Part shown: in pieces, positions 6,304 to 14,779 of the stretch | Layout: each line of letters begins with the position of its first letter | Position numbering within the stretch: the first letter of the stretch is position 1 | Assembly: GCA_035647075.1 (NCBI GenBank) | Contig: DASROF010000036.1 | Location: 1 to 44,246, forward strand | DNA: 44,246 bases | Reading direction: 5' to 3' | Source: Gp6-AA40 sp035647075 | GTDB lineage: Bacteria > Acidobacteriota > Vicinamibacteria > Vicinamibacterales > UBA2999 | Translations under genes and position numbers: made by a program | Notes under the pieces: generated by a model | Told to the model about the DNA's origin: nothing | Databases searched by the model: none | The model's input: the letters and a program-made list of their open reading frames with translations, nothing else

Positions 6304-8850
6304 ATGAATCCGGTTCTGGCGAAAGCACGTTCATTCCTGACGTTTCCCCGTATCGCCATCGTCGTCGCCCCGCTGCTGATCGTCGGGACCATGCTGGCGC
6401 AGTCGCGTCAGACCGGCACGGTCGTCGATGAGGCGCTGCGGGCCCTGAACCAGGGTAAGTATGCGGACGTCGAGCGGCTGCTCGCTGGTCAGAGCGACGC
6501 GCGTGCCTTTTCGCTGCGCGGCCGCGCGCTGGTTGAGCAGGGCAAGTACGCAGAGGCGGAGAAGCTTCTCGCCGGGCCCGCAAAGGCGCAGCCCACCAGC
6601 GATGCCGCGCTCGAGTTCGGTCTGCTGCAACTGATCACGGGGCGCAGGGCCGACGCGTCGCAGACGTTGCGCCGCGTACTGACCCTCACTCCGGGATCTG
6701 CTGCCGAGAATCTGAGGCTGGCTCGCGCCGCCGTCGCGCTCGCGCGCGAAACGTCCGACAGTGAGTTGTTTCAGGACGCGAACCGCTATTTCCGCGAAGC
6801 CGACAAACAGGCTCCGGGCGATCCGGTCGTCAACGCAGCCTGGGGTGAGTTGTTCCTCGAAAAAGGCGAAGCGGACTCCGCATTGAAGTCATTTCAGATC
6901 GCATTGAAGTCCGACGAGACCAATGTTCAGGCTCGGATCGGTCTCGCCAATCTGCTCGCGGAGCAGAATCCACCGAACGCGAAGGCCGCGATCGAGCAGG
7001 CACTGAAGGTCAACCCGAATTCAGTTCCCGCCCATCTGTTCGTCGCGGAAGCGGCCCTCGATGACCGGCGACTGGATGATGCGACCGAATCAATCAATGC
7101 CGCGCTGAAAGTGAATCCCAACAGCCTCGAAGCGCGCTCATTGCAGGCGGCACAGGCGTTCATTCAGGGGAAGGACGCCGAGTTCGAGCGTCTCGCACAG
7201 GACGTTCTGAAGATCAACCCGACTTACGGCGATGTCTATCGTACCGCCGGCAATCAACTGGCAAACCAGTATCGGTTTGACGAAGCGGTCGCGATGACGC
7301 GTCGCGCGTTGACGATCGACCCGAAGAACACACGCGCGCTGGCCGATCTCGGGCTCCAGCAGATGCGTGCGGGCGACGAGGCGGCCGCACGGAAGTCGCT
7401 CGAAGCATCGTTTGAAGGCGACAAGTATCTAAGCAACGTATCGACGAAGAACCTGCTCGAAGTGCTCGACGAGCTCGAAAACGACTTCGAGACGATCACC
7501 GACGGCCGCATCGTCATGAAGCTCCACAAGAACGAAGTCGGCGTGATGCGCGAGCAGGCGCTGCCGCTGGCGAAGGAAGCGCTCGCGGCGCTGGAGAAGC
7601 ACTACAACTTCACCGCGCAGGGGCCGCTGCTCGTCGAGATGTTTCCGAAGCATGACGGCTTCGCGGTCCGCACGCTCGGCCTCCCTGGCATGATCGGCGC
7701 GCTCGGAGCCTGCTTCGGTCGCGTCGTGACACTGGACTCGCCGCGGGCGCGCAAGCCTGGTGAATTCAACTGGCAGGAGACGCTGTGGCATGAGCTGGCG
7801 CACGTCATCACGCTGCAGATGTCGAAGAACCGCATCCCGCGCTGGCTCAGCGAGGGCACATCGGTATTCGAAGAACGCCGCGGGCGTCCGGAGTGGGGCC
7901 GCGAGACCGACACAAGCTTCGCGATGGCGCTCAATGAGGGCAAGCTGCTGAAGCTGAAGGATCTGAACGAGGGGTTCAGCGATCCCCGGATGATCACGAT
8001 CGCCTACTACCAGTCATCGCTGGTCGTTGAACACCTGATCAACACCTACGGAGAAGAGTCATTCCACGCCTTTATCAAGGCGTACGGACGCGGTATCGAG
8101 ACGGAACAGGCGGTCAAGGAGGTGTTCGGCACATCCCTGGACGGCATCCAGAAGTCGTTCGACGCCTATCTCGACAAGCAGTACGCGTCGGTTCTTCGTG
8201 CCTTGAAGCGGCCGGATGTCAAGGAAGTCGAGTCGATCGACGCGTTGAAAGCGCTGGCGACCGCCAATCCCGAGAGCTTCGCGGTGCAGATGCAGCTGGC
8301 AGTGAAGCTGGCGGACAGCGGCGACACCGCGGGCGCGATCGCATCGGCCGAACGTGCGTCGAAGCTGCTGCCGCTGGCCAGCGACGACAACAATCCTCAC
8401 CGGTTCATTGCCGGTGTTGCGCTCAAAGCGAAAGACACGCCGCGAGCGATTCGTGCGCTCGAGGATGTCCTGAAGATCGATCACGCAGACGTCGACTCGG
8501 CACGGGAGCTCGCCTCGCTGGTTGAGCCGCTTGGCGATGCGGCCCGGACTGAGGCCGCGTATCGGAAGGTCGTCGACATCGATCCGTTCGATGCGAAAGC
8601 CGAGACGGCCCTCGGCCGGCTGGCGTTGAAGCGTAAGGACACCGCGACCGCGGTGCGCGCCTTCCGCAGTGCGCTCGGGACCAACCCGCCAGACCGGGCA
8701 GCGGCGCACACGGATCTCGCCGAGGCGCTGATGGCCGCTGGGCAGCTCAAAGAGGCCAAGACGCAGACGCTGAACGCCCTGGAAATCGCGCCGAGCTACG
8801 ACCGTGCGCTGGATCTGCTCCTCAAGATCAACGAGGCGGGCGGCGGATAG
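6304..8850 (+). CDS. TPR protein with a gluzincin peptidase (peptidase MA-like) domain
   Basis: An 848-residue exported or membrane-anchored protein. An N-terminal hydrophobic segment (IAIVVAPLLIVGTMLAQS, residues 17-33) is followed by N-terminal TPR units up to about residue 390. A zinc peptidase domain has WHELAHVITL (H496, E497, H500) and the downstream third-ligand region WLSEGTSVFEER. A second TPR block fills the C-terminal 200 residues. The ATG at 6304 is chosen because the earlier part of the frame overlaps the previous gene and lacks a signal segment. The substrate is unknown. TPR arms on both sides of the protease suggest it works in a complex at the cell envelope. Confidence 0.85.
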   Translation: MNPVLAKARSFLTFPRIAIVVAPLLIVGTMLAQSRQTGTVVDEALRALNQGKYADVERLLAGQSDARAFSLRGRALVEQGKYAEAEKLLAGPAKAQPTSDAALEFGLLQLITGRRADASQTLRRVLTLTPGSAAENLRLARAAVALARETSDSELFQDANRYFREADKQAPGDPVVNAAWGELFLEKGEADSALKSFQIALKSDETNVQARIGLANLLAEQNPPNAKAAIEQALKVNPNSVPAHLFVAEAALDDRRLDDATESINAALKVNPNSLEARSLQAAQAFIQGKDAEFERLAQDVLKINPTYGDVYRTAGNQLANQYRFDEAVAMTRRALTIDPKNTRALADLGLQQMRAGDEAAARKSLEASFEGDKYLSNVSTKNLLEVLDELENDFETITDGRIVMKLHKNEVGVMREQALPLAKEALAALEKHYNFTAQGPLLVEMFPKHDGFAVRTLGLPGMIGALGACFGRVVTLDSPRARKPGEFNWQETLWHELAHVITLQMSKNRIPRWLSEGTSVFEERRGRPEWGRETDTSFAMALNEGKLLKLKDLNEGFSDPRMITIAYYQSSLVVEHLINTYGEESFHAFIKAYGRGIETEQAVKEVFGTSLDGIQKSFDAYLDKQYASVLRALKRPDVKEVESIDALKALATANPESFAVQMQLAVKLADSGDTAGAIASAERASKLLPLASDDNNPHRFIAGVALKAKDTPRAIRALEDVLKIDHADVDSARELASLVEPLGDAARTEAAYRKVVDIDPFDAKAETALGRLALKRKDTATAVRAFRSALGTNPPDRAAAHTDLAEALMAAGQLKEAKTQTLNALEIAPSYDRALDLLLKINEAGGG

Positions 8851-8926
8851 GTCCTGGGGCCTTGGTTCTTCGTGCTTGGTCCACGACGAAGATCTCGCTT
8901 GCCGCTCCTAGCGGCGCCTAATCGGA
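8851..8926. other. Short intergenic stretch with word repeats
   Basis: It contains CCTTGG/CTTGGTCC words and a GCCGCTCCTAGCGGC hairpin at about 8900-8914. It separates the TPR protease from the VWA gene. No promoter is clear. Confidence 0.4.
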
Positions 8927-10750
8927 GTGAGTAAGCACGCATTCGGCTGCCTGATGTTCGTCACCGCGTCGGTGGCGCTCGCGCAGACCCAACGGCCACA
9001 ATTTCGATCGTCTGTAACTCAGATCGAAGTCGATGTGTCTGTCACTGACGGTGATGGAAAGTTCGTCAAGGATCTCCGTCCAGAAGACTTCGAGATCCTC
9101 GAGGACGGTCAGGCGCAGACGTTGAGCGGCTTCTCGCTCATCGACCTTCCAATCGTCGCATCGGCGAGTGCCAAGGAAGCACTCGCCGGCGCAAACGACC
9201 TAACGTCGAATGCCGAGTCAGCAAAAGGTCGCCTCTGGGTGATGCTGCTGGACACACCCGCGGTGGGCGGCAGCGGTTCGCTGTACACGCGCCAGACCCA
9301 GAACGCTGCTCGCCGCTTCGTCGAGGAGGGGATGGCAGGTGGTGACTCGATGGCGGTGATTCACATCCACGGGACGATGCGTCAGTCGCAGCCGCTAACC
9401 GCCAACAAACGCTTGCTGCTTGAGTCGATCGACCGATTCAGCATGGGAGCAGCCAGTGCAGCGCCAGAGACGGAATCTGAACAAGTGGCGCGAATTACTG
9501 AAACGTTTCGTGTGATTGAAGACCTGTCACAACGACTGGGTGCCATTACTAATCGACGAACTGCAGTGTTGTGGTTGGGTGGCGGGATTCCGTTCGATCT
9601 GGCCAGCACGGACCCACGGTTGCCGTTTGCGTATCGCGATGCGATTCGCGCTGCGCAACGGAACAACGTCGCGATCTACTCGATTGATCCGGGCGGACTG
9701 GGCACGAAACGGCTGGACTTACAAGGCGCCCTTCGCGTCGTTGCTGAAGATACCGGCGGTGAGGCGATCGTCAATACAAACGACTTCGTGAAGGGGTTTG
9801 CGCGGATTGTCCGCGACAACAGTACTTACTATCTGTTGGGTTATTCACCTCGCACTGAACACGTTGATGGGCGATTTCACTCAATTACGGTTCGTGTGAA
9901 ACGGTCTGGGGTGAGTGTCCGTGCTCGCCGAGGGTATCTCGCGCCAGAGCGAGCAGACGCAGAGCGGACGGCCGCAGCCGGGCCTCCCTCGGTTGTCGAG
10001 GCATTGCGGAGTCCAATTCCACGCACCGACATCGACGTACAGCTGACACTCGCACCCCTGAGCAGCGCGCGTGCAGGTTCAGTAGTGCTTGGCGCTCATG
10101 TGGCTGGCGCCGCGCTTCTTGGCGATGAGAAGACGGCGGACATTGCGTACCGCGTCATCGACACGGATGGCAAGGTGATCATCGAACGCTCAGGCCGTGC
10201 TCCAATCGCAGCGACCGCGCGGACCACGACACCGGGGTTCGGGTTTGACTTCGCAGATCGCTTTGATGTGCCGCTGGGGAAGTACGAGGTTCGATTTGGC
10301 GTCCGGGTTCGAGAGAACTCTGTCGGCACCGTGGTTGCGTACGTCGAAGTCCCAGATTTTCGCGACAGAGGGCTTGCCCTTAGCGGTCTGCTGGTTGGTC
10401 CTCGGGCGGACGGCCAGGGCGGAGTGTCAACATCGAGCCTGGCCGAGCGCCGGTTTCGAGCAATGCAGGTTCTGAACGTGTCGGGCGCGTTGTATGCCGG
10501 AAAGAACATCCAGATCGACCGCGTCCGATTGGACGCGAGCGTTCGCGACGAAGCGGGCAAGACGGTCCTTACCAGATCATTTCCAGCAACTACGTTGCCG
10601 ACCAACGAGCTGAATGATCGGCAATTCGGCATCGATCTGCCTCTTTCACAGTTGACGTTGGGCAAATACTCGCTGAACGTCAAAGCGTACGTTGAAGGGA
10701 ATGAGCGGGTCGCCGCTATTCGAGACGTCACGTTCTGGATCATGGATTGA
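8927..10750 (+). CDS. Secreted VWA-domain protein of the acidobacterial type
   Basis: A 607-residue protein with a cleavable signal peptide (CLMFVTASVALAQ). The first 80 residues carry the VEVDVSVTDGDGKFVKDLRPEDFEILEDG motif (spanning residues 29-60), characteristic of the VWFA-related domain described from Acidobacteria (TIGR03436). A von Willebrand A-like domain follows (LWVMLLDTPAVGG, then AVLWLGGGIPFD), ending near STYYLLGYSP. The C-terminal 250 residues look beta-rich. The start is GTG at 8927 with GGAG before it. By eye the gene is less GC-rich than its neighbours (many AAT, ACT and TTG codons), a possible sign of transfer. Role unknown; the family is usually extracytoplasmic. Confidence 0.85.
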   Translation: MSKHAFGCLMFVTASVALAQTQRPQFRSSVTQIEVDVSVTDGDGKFVKDLRPEDFEILEDGQAQTLSGFSLIDLPIVASASAKEALAGANDLTSNAESAKGRLWVMLLDTPAVGGSGSLYTRQTQNAARRFVEEGMAGGDSMAVIHIHGTMRQSQPLTANKRLLLESIDRFSMGAASAAPETESEQVARITETFRVIEDLSQRLGAITNRRTAVLWLGGGIPFDLASTDPRLPFAYRDAIRAAQRNNVAIYSIDPGGLGTKRLDLQGALRVVAEDTGGEAIVNTNDFVKGFARIVRDNSTYYLLGYSPRTEHVDGRFHSITVRVKRSGVSVRARRGYLAPERADAERTAAAGPPSVVEALRSPIPRTDIDVQLTLAPLSSARAGSVVLGAHVAGAALLGDEKTADIAYRVIDTDGKVIIERSGRAPIAATARTTTPGFGFDFADRFDVPLGKYEVRFGVRVRENSVGTVVAYVEVPDFRDRGLALSGLLVGPRADGQGGVSTSSLAERRFRAMQVLNVSGALYAGKNIQIDRVRLDASVRDEAGKTVLTRSFPATTLPTNELNDRQFGIDLPLSQLTLGKYSLNVKAYVEGNERVAAIRDVTFWIMD

Positions 10751-10800
10751 ACCCGACGGATTGCTTGGGAAGTTGGGAATCGAAAACTGAAGCTGACGGC

Positions 10801-11478
10801 TTAAGGGATGTCGTTCCACCACTCGACGCGCTGACGCTCCGGCCGTCTGAATACCCACACTCCGCTCACGCCCGCCAGGAATCCGGCGATGTGCGCCCAG
10901 AACGCGATGCCGCCCGCCGGCTCGCCGCCAGTGGCTGCGGCCAGCGAGCCGATGCCGCTGACGAACTGCAGCACGAACCACAGGCCGAGGAACACGATTG
11001 CCGGGATCTCGATGATCTGGAAGAAGAAAAAGATCGGGATGAGGGTGACGATGCGTGAGTGCGGGTAGAGCACGATGTACGCGCCCATGATGCCCGCGAT
11101 GGCGCCGCTGGCGCCAACCATTGCGACCGTCGAGTCCGGCCGTATCGCGGTCTGGGCCAGTGCGGCCGCGACGCCGCACAGCAGGTAGAACACCAGAAAG
11201 CGGCCGTGCCCGGTACGATCTTCGACGTTGTCGCCGAAGATCCACAGAAACAGCATGTTGAAGCCGACGTGCGCGAATCCCGCATGCAGGAACATCGACG
11301 TCAGGACAGCGACCCATGAGAACGCCGCCGGCACGAGGCCGAAATAGAGCATGAAGGCATCGAGCTGCCGCTCGGGCAGCATCAACTCGTAGATGAACAC
11401 GAGCACGTTGACGACAATCAGGCCGACGGTGACGTACGGAGTGGTACGGGAGGGGATGACGTCGCGAAGCGGAATCAC
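10801..11478 (-). CDS. Rhomboid family intramembrane serine protease
   Basis: A 225-residue membrane protein with six to seven helices. The catalytic serine is S124 in MVGASGAIAG and the catalytic histidine H196 in FWAHIAGFLAG. The oxyanion H70/N74 pair is in HVGFN. Rhomboids cut transmembrane helices of client proteins within the membrane. The N-terminus starts MIPLRDVIPSRTTPYVT, the common start of bacterial short rhomboids. It converges with the VWA gene and is divergent from the next zinc-ribbon gene. The client is unknown. Confidence 0.93.
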   Translation of the reverse strand: MIPLRDVIPSRTTPYVTVGLIVVNVLVFIYELMLPERQLDAFMLYFGLVPAAFSWVAVLTSMFLHAGFAHVGFNMLFLWIFGDNVEDRTGHGRFLVFYLLCGVAAALAQTAIRPDSTVAMVGASGAIAGIMGAYIVLYPHSRIVTLIPIFFFFQIIEIPAIVFLGLWFVLQFVSGIGSLAAATGGEPAGGIAFWAHIAGFLAGVSGVWVFRRPERQRVEWWNDIP

Positions 11479-11538
11479 AGCGGCCTGTAGGGCACCCGTT
11501 CAACGGTGCCTCGCTAAGGTACAGTATTGCCGACCGCG

Positions 11539-11745
11539 ATGATCTGCGCACACTGTGGAACCGAGATCGCCGATAAGGCGCTGATTTGCTATCGCTGCGG
11601 CAACGCGACGACCGAGCCGCGCATCAAACCGCCGGAGGCAGGCTCGTTGTTCGAGCGCCCACGGCGTAATCGGCTGCCCATCGTCGCGCTGGTGATCCTG
11701 ATCGTGCTGGCGCTGCTGGCGGCGTGGTATTTCGATGTGATGTAA
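11539..11745 (+). CDS. Small zinc-ribbon protein with a C-terminal membrane anchor
   Basis: A 68-residue protein. CAHCGTEIADKALICYRCG (residues 3-21) is a double CxxC zinc ribbon. A linker and one hydrophobic helix (LPIVALVILIVLALLAAWYF) finish the protein, so it should be tail-anchored with the ribbon in the cytosol. ATG 11539 puts the ribbon at the very N-terminus; TTG 11527 would add four residues. Its stop lies at the edge of an 11-bp stem (11744-11769). Function unknown; such proteins are common next to membrane proteases and envelope genes. Confidence 0.75.
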   Translation: MICAHCGTEIADKALICYRCGNATTEPRIKPPEAGSLFERPRRNRLPIVALVILIVLALLAAWYFDVM

Positions 11746-11769
11746 GGGCCGACCCAAAGGTCGGTCCTT
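11744..11769 (+). terminator. Hairpin overlapping the stop of the small zinc-ribbon gene
   Basis: AAGGGCCGACC (11744-11754), loop CAAA, and GGTCGGTCCTT (11759-11769) form an 11-bp stem with one mismatch. It lies between convergent genes and could serve as a terminator, though no T-run follows. It may equally belong to the window's hairpin repeats. Confidence 0.5.
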
Positions 11770-11780
11770 ACGCTATCCGC

Positions 11781-11833
11781 GTTGCTTGACGCCTTCCGAG
11801 ATCTAGCCCTGTTCCTTGACGCCCTCTGAGATC
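11781..11833 (-). repeat. 30-bp-period tandem duplication across a stop codon
   Basis: Bases 11781-11803 and 11811-11833 match at 20 of 23 positions. Read on the minus strand, the CBS gene ends ISEGVKEQG, stop, then continues in frame ISEGVKQRG, stop. The tail of the protein has been duplicated, with a TAG between the copies. Confidence 0.85.
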
Positions 11834-12228
11834 GACTGCAGGGTATCGCCCGAGCGCGAGTCCTTGCCTTCCTTCACTGCGATGTCACCGAGCGACACGA
11901 TACCGACGAGCCGCTCGCCCTCGACCACCGGTAACCGCCGGATCTGATGCTCGCTCATCAGCTGCGCCGCTTCGCGCGTTGACATGTCCGGCGTCGCGGT
12001 GACGACCGCGCTGGTGACAATCTCGCTAACCGGCCGGTTCAGCTGGCTGCCGTCGGCAACGGCGCGCACGACGATGTCGCGGTCGGTGACCATGCCGACG
12101 GCACGGCCGTTCTCGACGACCGGCACCGCGCCGGTGTCTTCGTCGCGCATGATCTGCGCGGCGCTCTGAATCGTGTCTCCGGGTCGTACGGTGCGCGGGT
12201 TTGGCGTCATCACGTCGCGAATATGCAT
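11803..12228 (-). CDS. Tandem CBS-domain protein
   Basis: A 141-residue cytosolic protein made of two CBS motifs: DVMTPNPRTVRPGDTIQSAAQIM...GMVTDRDIVVRAV, and VSEIVTSAVVTATPDMSTREAAQLM...GIVSLGDIAV. Paired CBS domains bind adenosine nucleotides and act as energy or stress sensors. The C-terminal tail is the conserved LQSISEGVK found in stand-alone proteins of this type. It sits alone between repeats, and no partner enzyme is adjacent. Its last codons are duplicated in frame after the stop codon. Confidence 0.92.
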   Translation of the reverse strand: MHIRDVMTPNPRTVRPGDTIQSAAQIMRDEDTGAVPVVENGRAVGMVTDRDIVVRAVADGSQLNRPVSEIVTSAVVTATPDMSTREAAQLMSEHQIRRLPVVEGERLVGIVSLGDIAVKEGKDSRSGDTLQSISEGVKEQG

Positions 12229-12249
12229 GGGATTCTCCCTCGTGGTTGG

Positions 12250-12300
12250 GTCCGCCTGAAGGCGGACACTACGTCCGGCAAAGCAGCGGACACGACGTTC
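12250..12300. repeat. GTCCGCC hairpin plus CGGCAAAGC words
   Basis: GTCCGCC (12250-12256), loop TGAA, and GGCGGAC (12261-12267), followed by ACTAC, make up the reverse-strand form of the TAGTGTCCGCC hairpin at 2497. Next to it, TCCGGCAAAGC and TTCGACAAAGC are a second repeated word. Confidence 0.7.
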
Positions 12301-12334
12301 GACAAAGCAAGAGAGGGGCCGCCCAGCGGAACCA

Positions 12335-12340
12335 TATAAT
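12335..12340 (+). promoter_or_regulatory. -10 box TATAAT, 6 nt before a GTG start
   Basis: A consensus TATAAT ends 6 bases before the GTG at 12347, so a transcript would start at or next to the codon. It would drive the three overlapping genes 12347-14743. No good -35 is seen. Confidence 0.5.
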
Positions 12341-12346
12341 CGTCTC

Positions 12347-12613
12347 GTGACCCGTGCCGTTGTGTTCTCGTCCGTTGCAGCGCTTGTTGTGTTTGCAGTC
12401 GTTCAGGACCGGGTCACCGTCGCCGGCGTCGGTCAGTACGAGATCGCCTACCGCGAGGCCGCTGCGGGGAAGCGAGGCCGAGTGACGATCGATGAGGTCA
12501 TGAAACCTGCCGTTGTGCATGGCGTCCAACAGGGTGCACTGTGGGGCTTTGCAGTCTTCATTGCCGGCGTGGGTGGAACGGCTGCGGCCCGGAGGCTGCG
12601 CGGTCGTGAATGA
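12347..12613 (+). CDS. Small membrane protein, unknown function
   Basis: An 88-residue protein with a hydrophobic N-terminus (AVVFSSVAALVVFAVVQDRV) and a second hydrophobic helix near residues 65-80 (GALWGFAVFIAGVGGTAAA). The stretch between them is polar and may lie outside the membrane. The start is GTG 12347 just after a TATAAT box. The stop (12611-12613) lies inside the beginning of the LeuA-like gene, whose GTG start is at 12606, so the two are coupled. I do not recognise the family. Confidence 0.6.
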   Translation: MTRAVVFSSVAALVVFAVVQDRVTVAGVGQYEIAYREAAAGKRGRVTIDEVMKPAVVHGVQQGALWGFAVFIAGVGGTAAARRLRGRE

Positions 12614-13850
12614 AGGGCTGATCTACGACTGGAATTCGAACGGCGATCACCCGAAGCCGGAGCGGATTATTCTCCTCGACGAAACGTTGCGGGACGGGCT
12701 GCAGTCGCCGTCGGTCAGGGCTCCCACGATCGATCAGAAACTGCGCATCCTCCATCTGCTCGATCGTATCGGTATCGATACCGCCGACATCGGGCTGCCC
12801 GGAGCCGGGGCGCACGTCGTCAAGGACGTCGAGCGCCTCGCCACCGAGATTCTCGAGTGCCGCCTGAAGGTGCAGGCGAACTGCGCGGCGCGGACCCTCA
12901 CCGCCGACATTCAGCCGATTGCCGATATCGTCCAGCGCACGGGCTTGCCGATCGAGTGCTGCTGTTTCATCGGGTCGAGTCCGATCCGGCGCTACGCTGA
13001 GGACTGGACGGTCGACTATCTGCAGCGGTGCACTGAGGATGCCGTCGGCTTCGCGGTACGGCAGGGGCTGACGGTGATGTACGTCACCGAAGACACCACG
13101 CGGTCTGATCCGGACACACTGCGACGTTTATTCTCGACGGCCATCCGCGCCGGGGCCGCCCGGATCTGTATTGCCGATACGGTCGGGCATGCCACGCCCG
13201 ATGGCGCACGGGCCGTTGTCCGCTTCGTGAAATCGATCGTCGAGGAGCATGGCGGCGGCGTCGGTATCGACTGGCATGGTCACCGCGACCGCGACATGGG
13301 CACTATCAACAGCATCGCCGCGATTGCGGCCGGTGCGACGCGCGTACATGGCACGATGCTCGGTCTGGGGGAGCGCGTCGGCAACACGCCGATGGACCTG
13401 CTGATGGTGAACCTGGTCCTGATGGGCTGGATCGACCGCGACCTGACGCACCTGGACGACCTCGTCCATACAGTCTCGGAGGCCACCGGCGAGCCGATTC
13501 CCGACAACTACCCGGTGTTCGGGCGCGATGCGTTCCGTACGGCGACGGGCGTCCACGCCGCCGCGGTGGTCAAGGCGTTCCACAAACAGGATTCCGAACT
13601 CGCAGACACCGTGTACTCCGGCGTTCCAGCGCGATTGGTCGGCCGGTCGCAGCAGATCGAGATCGGACCGATGTCCGGCAAGTCGAACGTCGTCTTCTGG
13701 CTCGAACGGCGCGGGCTTCCCGCTGACGACGAGATGGTCGAACGGATCTTCCGACGGGCGAAGGCGTCCACGACCGTGCTGACGGAGCAGGAGATTCTCC
13801 GGGAAATCGAAGCCGCGCGCGCCTTCGCGACGACGCGGCTCGACGCGTGA
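12606..13850 (+). CDS. 2-isopropylmalate synthase / homocitrate synthase family enzyme
   Basis: A TIM-barrel acyl-CoA-condensing enzyme of 414 residues. Family marks are LLDETLRDGLQSPSV at about residue 20, the metal-binding DWHGHRDRDMGTINSIAAIAAGA, and GERVGNTPMDLLM. A later region (GVHAAAVVKAFHKQ, then IEIGPMSGKSNVVFWL) is the helical communication domain typical of LeuA-like enzymes. It is about 100 residues shorter than LeuA and lacks the C-terminal regulatory domain, so leucine feedback is unlikely. It could make isopropylmalate, citramalate or a related acid. GTG 12606 overlaps the previous stop, and its own stop overlaps the start of the permease gene. Confidence 0.88.
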   Translation: MNEGLIYDWNSNGDHPKPERIILLDETLRDGLQSPSVRAPTIDQKLRILHLLDRIGIDTADIGLPGAGAHVVKDVERLATEILECRLKVQANCAARTLTADIQPIADIVQRTGLPIECCCFIGSSPIRRYAEDWTVDYLQRCTEDAVGFAVRQGLTVMYVTEDTTRSDPDTLRRLFSTAIRAGAARICIADTVGHATPDGARAVVRFVKSIVEEHGGGVGIDWHGHRDRDMGTINSIAAIAAGATRVHGTMLGLGERVGNTPMDLLMVNLVLMGWIDRDLTHLDDLVHTVSEATGEPIPDNYPVFGRDAFRTATGVHAAAVVKAFHKQDSELADTVYSGVPARLVGRSQQIEIGPMSGKSNVVFWLERRGLPADDEMVERIFRRAKASTTVLTEQEILREIEAARAFATTRLDA

Positions 13851-14743
13851 GTCGAGGATTCTGGTACGGGCTCGGCGCCTACGCCATCTGGGGCCTGTTT
13901 CCCATCTACTGGACGCTGATCGAGTTCGTCCCCGCCGATCAAATCATCGCCCACCGCATCGTCTGGTCTTTTCTGCTGTTGGTGCTCGTACGCCGGCTGC
14001 CGATTGCCCGACGCGAGCGGATGGAACTGACTCGCGGCGTCGTCGGCCTCTACGCTGCCGCCGCGGTGCTCATCGCGGTGAACTGGTTCGTGTACGTGTG
14101 GGCCGTCACCCACCACTTCATCGTCGAGACGAGTCTCGGCTACTTCATCACGCCGCTTGTGAACGTGCTGCTCGGCGTCGTCTTCCTGCGAGAGCGCCTG
14201 AGAACGGTCCAGTGGGTGGCGATCGCACTGGCGGCGGCGGGCGTCGGCTATCTCGCGATCGCGTACGGCGATGTGCCGTGGATCGCGATGGGCCTGGCGG
14301 TGAGTTTCGGCACCTATGGACTCGTCAAGAAGAAGGCGCCGCTCGGATCGGTCGCGGGACTGACGCTGGAGACCGGCCTGCTGTTCGTTCCGGCGCTTGT
14401 GTTTCTGAGCGTGGTTGAAATGCGCGGCACCGGCGCGTTCCTGCGCCTCGATCCCGCAACCATGGCCCTCGTTGCCGCGGCCGGACCGATCACGACGCTG
14501 CCGCTTGTCCTGTTCGCCGCCGCTGTTCAGCGCATCCCGCTGTCAGCAATTGGCATCCTGCAGTTCATCGCGCCGACGATCCAGTTTCTGCTCGGCACGC
14601 TGGTCTATCACGAGCCGTTCAACCATCAGCAGCTCGTTGGCTTTGCGTTTGTGTGGTCAGCGGTGATCGTGTTCGCCGCGGAAGGCATTCTGACGCGCGC
14701 GCAGTCGCGGCCGGCGCCCGTGTTGGATGAAGGGGAGTTTTAG
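13847..14743 (+). CDS. rarD: RarD-type EamA permease
   Basis: A 298-residue protein with about ten membrane helices. FWYGLGAYAIWGLFPIYW at the N-terminus and AHRIVWSF near residue 42 are typical of RarD (chloramphenicol-sensitive protein family) in the drug/metabolite transporter superfamily. The GTG start overlaps the stop of the LeuA-like gene (GTGA), so translation is coupled. It may export a metabolite related to that enzyme, but this is inference from position. The end of the gene runs directly into a GGATCCCCGATCCC repeat. Confidence 0.9.
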   Translation: MSRGFWYGLGAYAIWGLFPIYWTLIEFVPADQIIAHRIVWSFLLLVLVRRLPIARRERMELTRGVVGLYAAAAVLIAVNWFVYVWAVTHHFIVETSLGYFITPLVNVLLGVVFLRERLRTVQWVAIALAAAGVGYLAIAYGDVPWIAMGLAVSFGTYGLVKKKAPLGSVAGLTLETGLLFVPALVFLSVVEMRGTGAFLRLDPATMALVAAAGPITTLPLVLFAAAVQRIPLSAIGILQFIAPTIQFLLGTLVYHEPFNHQQLVGFAFVWSAVIVFAAEGILTRAQSRPAPVLDEGEF

Positions 14744-14779
14744 CCCCCGGATCCCCGATCCCGGATCCCCGATCCCGGA
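14744..14779. repeat. GGATCCCCGATCCC repeat filling a convergent gap
   Basis: The whole 36-base gap between the rarD stop and the M28 stop is made of imperfect GGATCCC/CGATCCC words. It could fold on either strand and act as a two-way terminator. The same word family is in frame inside imuB at 41550-41622. Confidence 0.8.
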
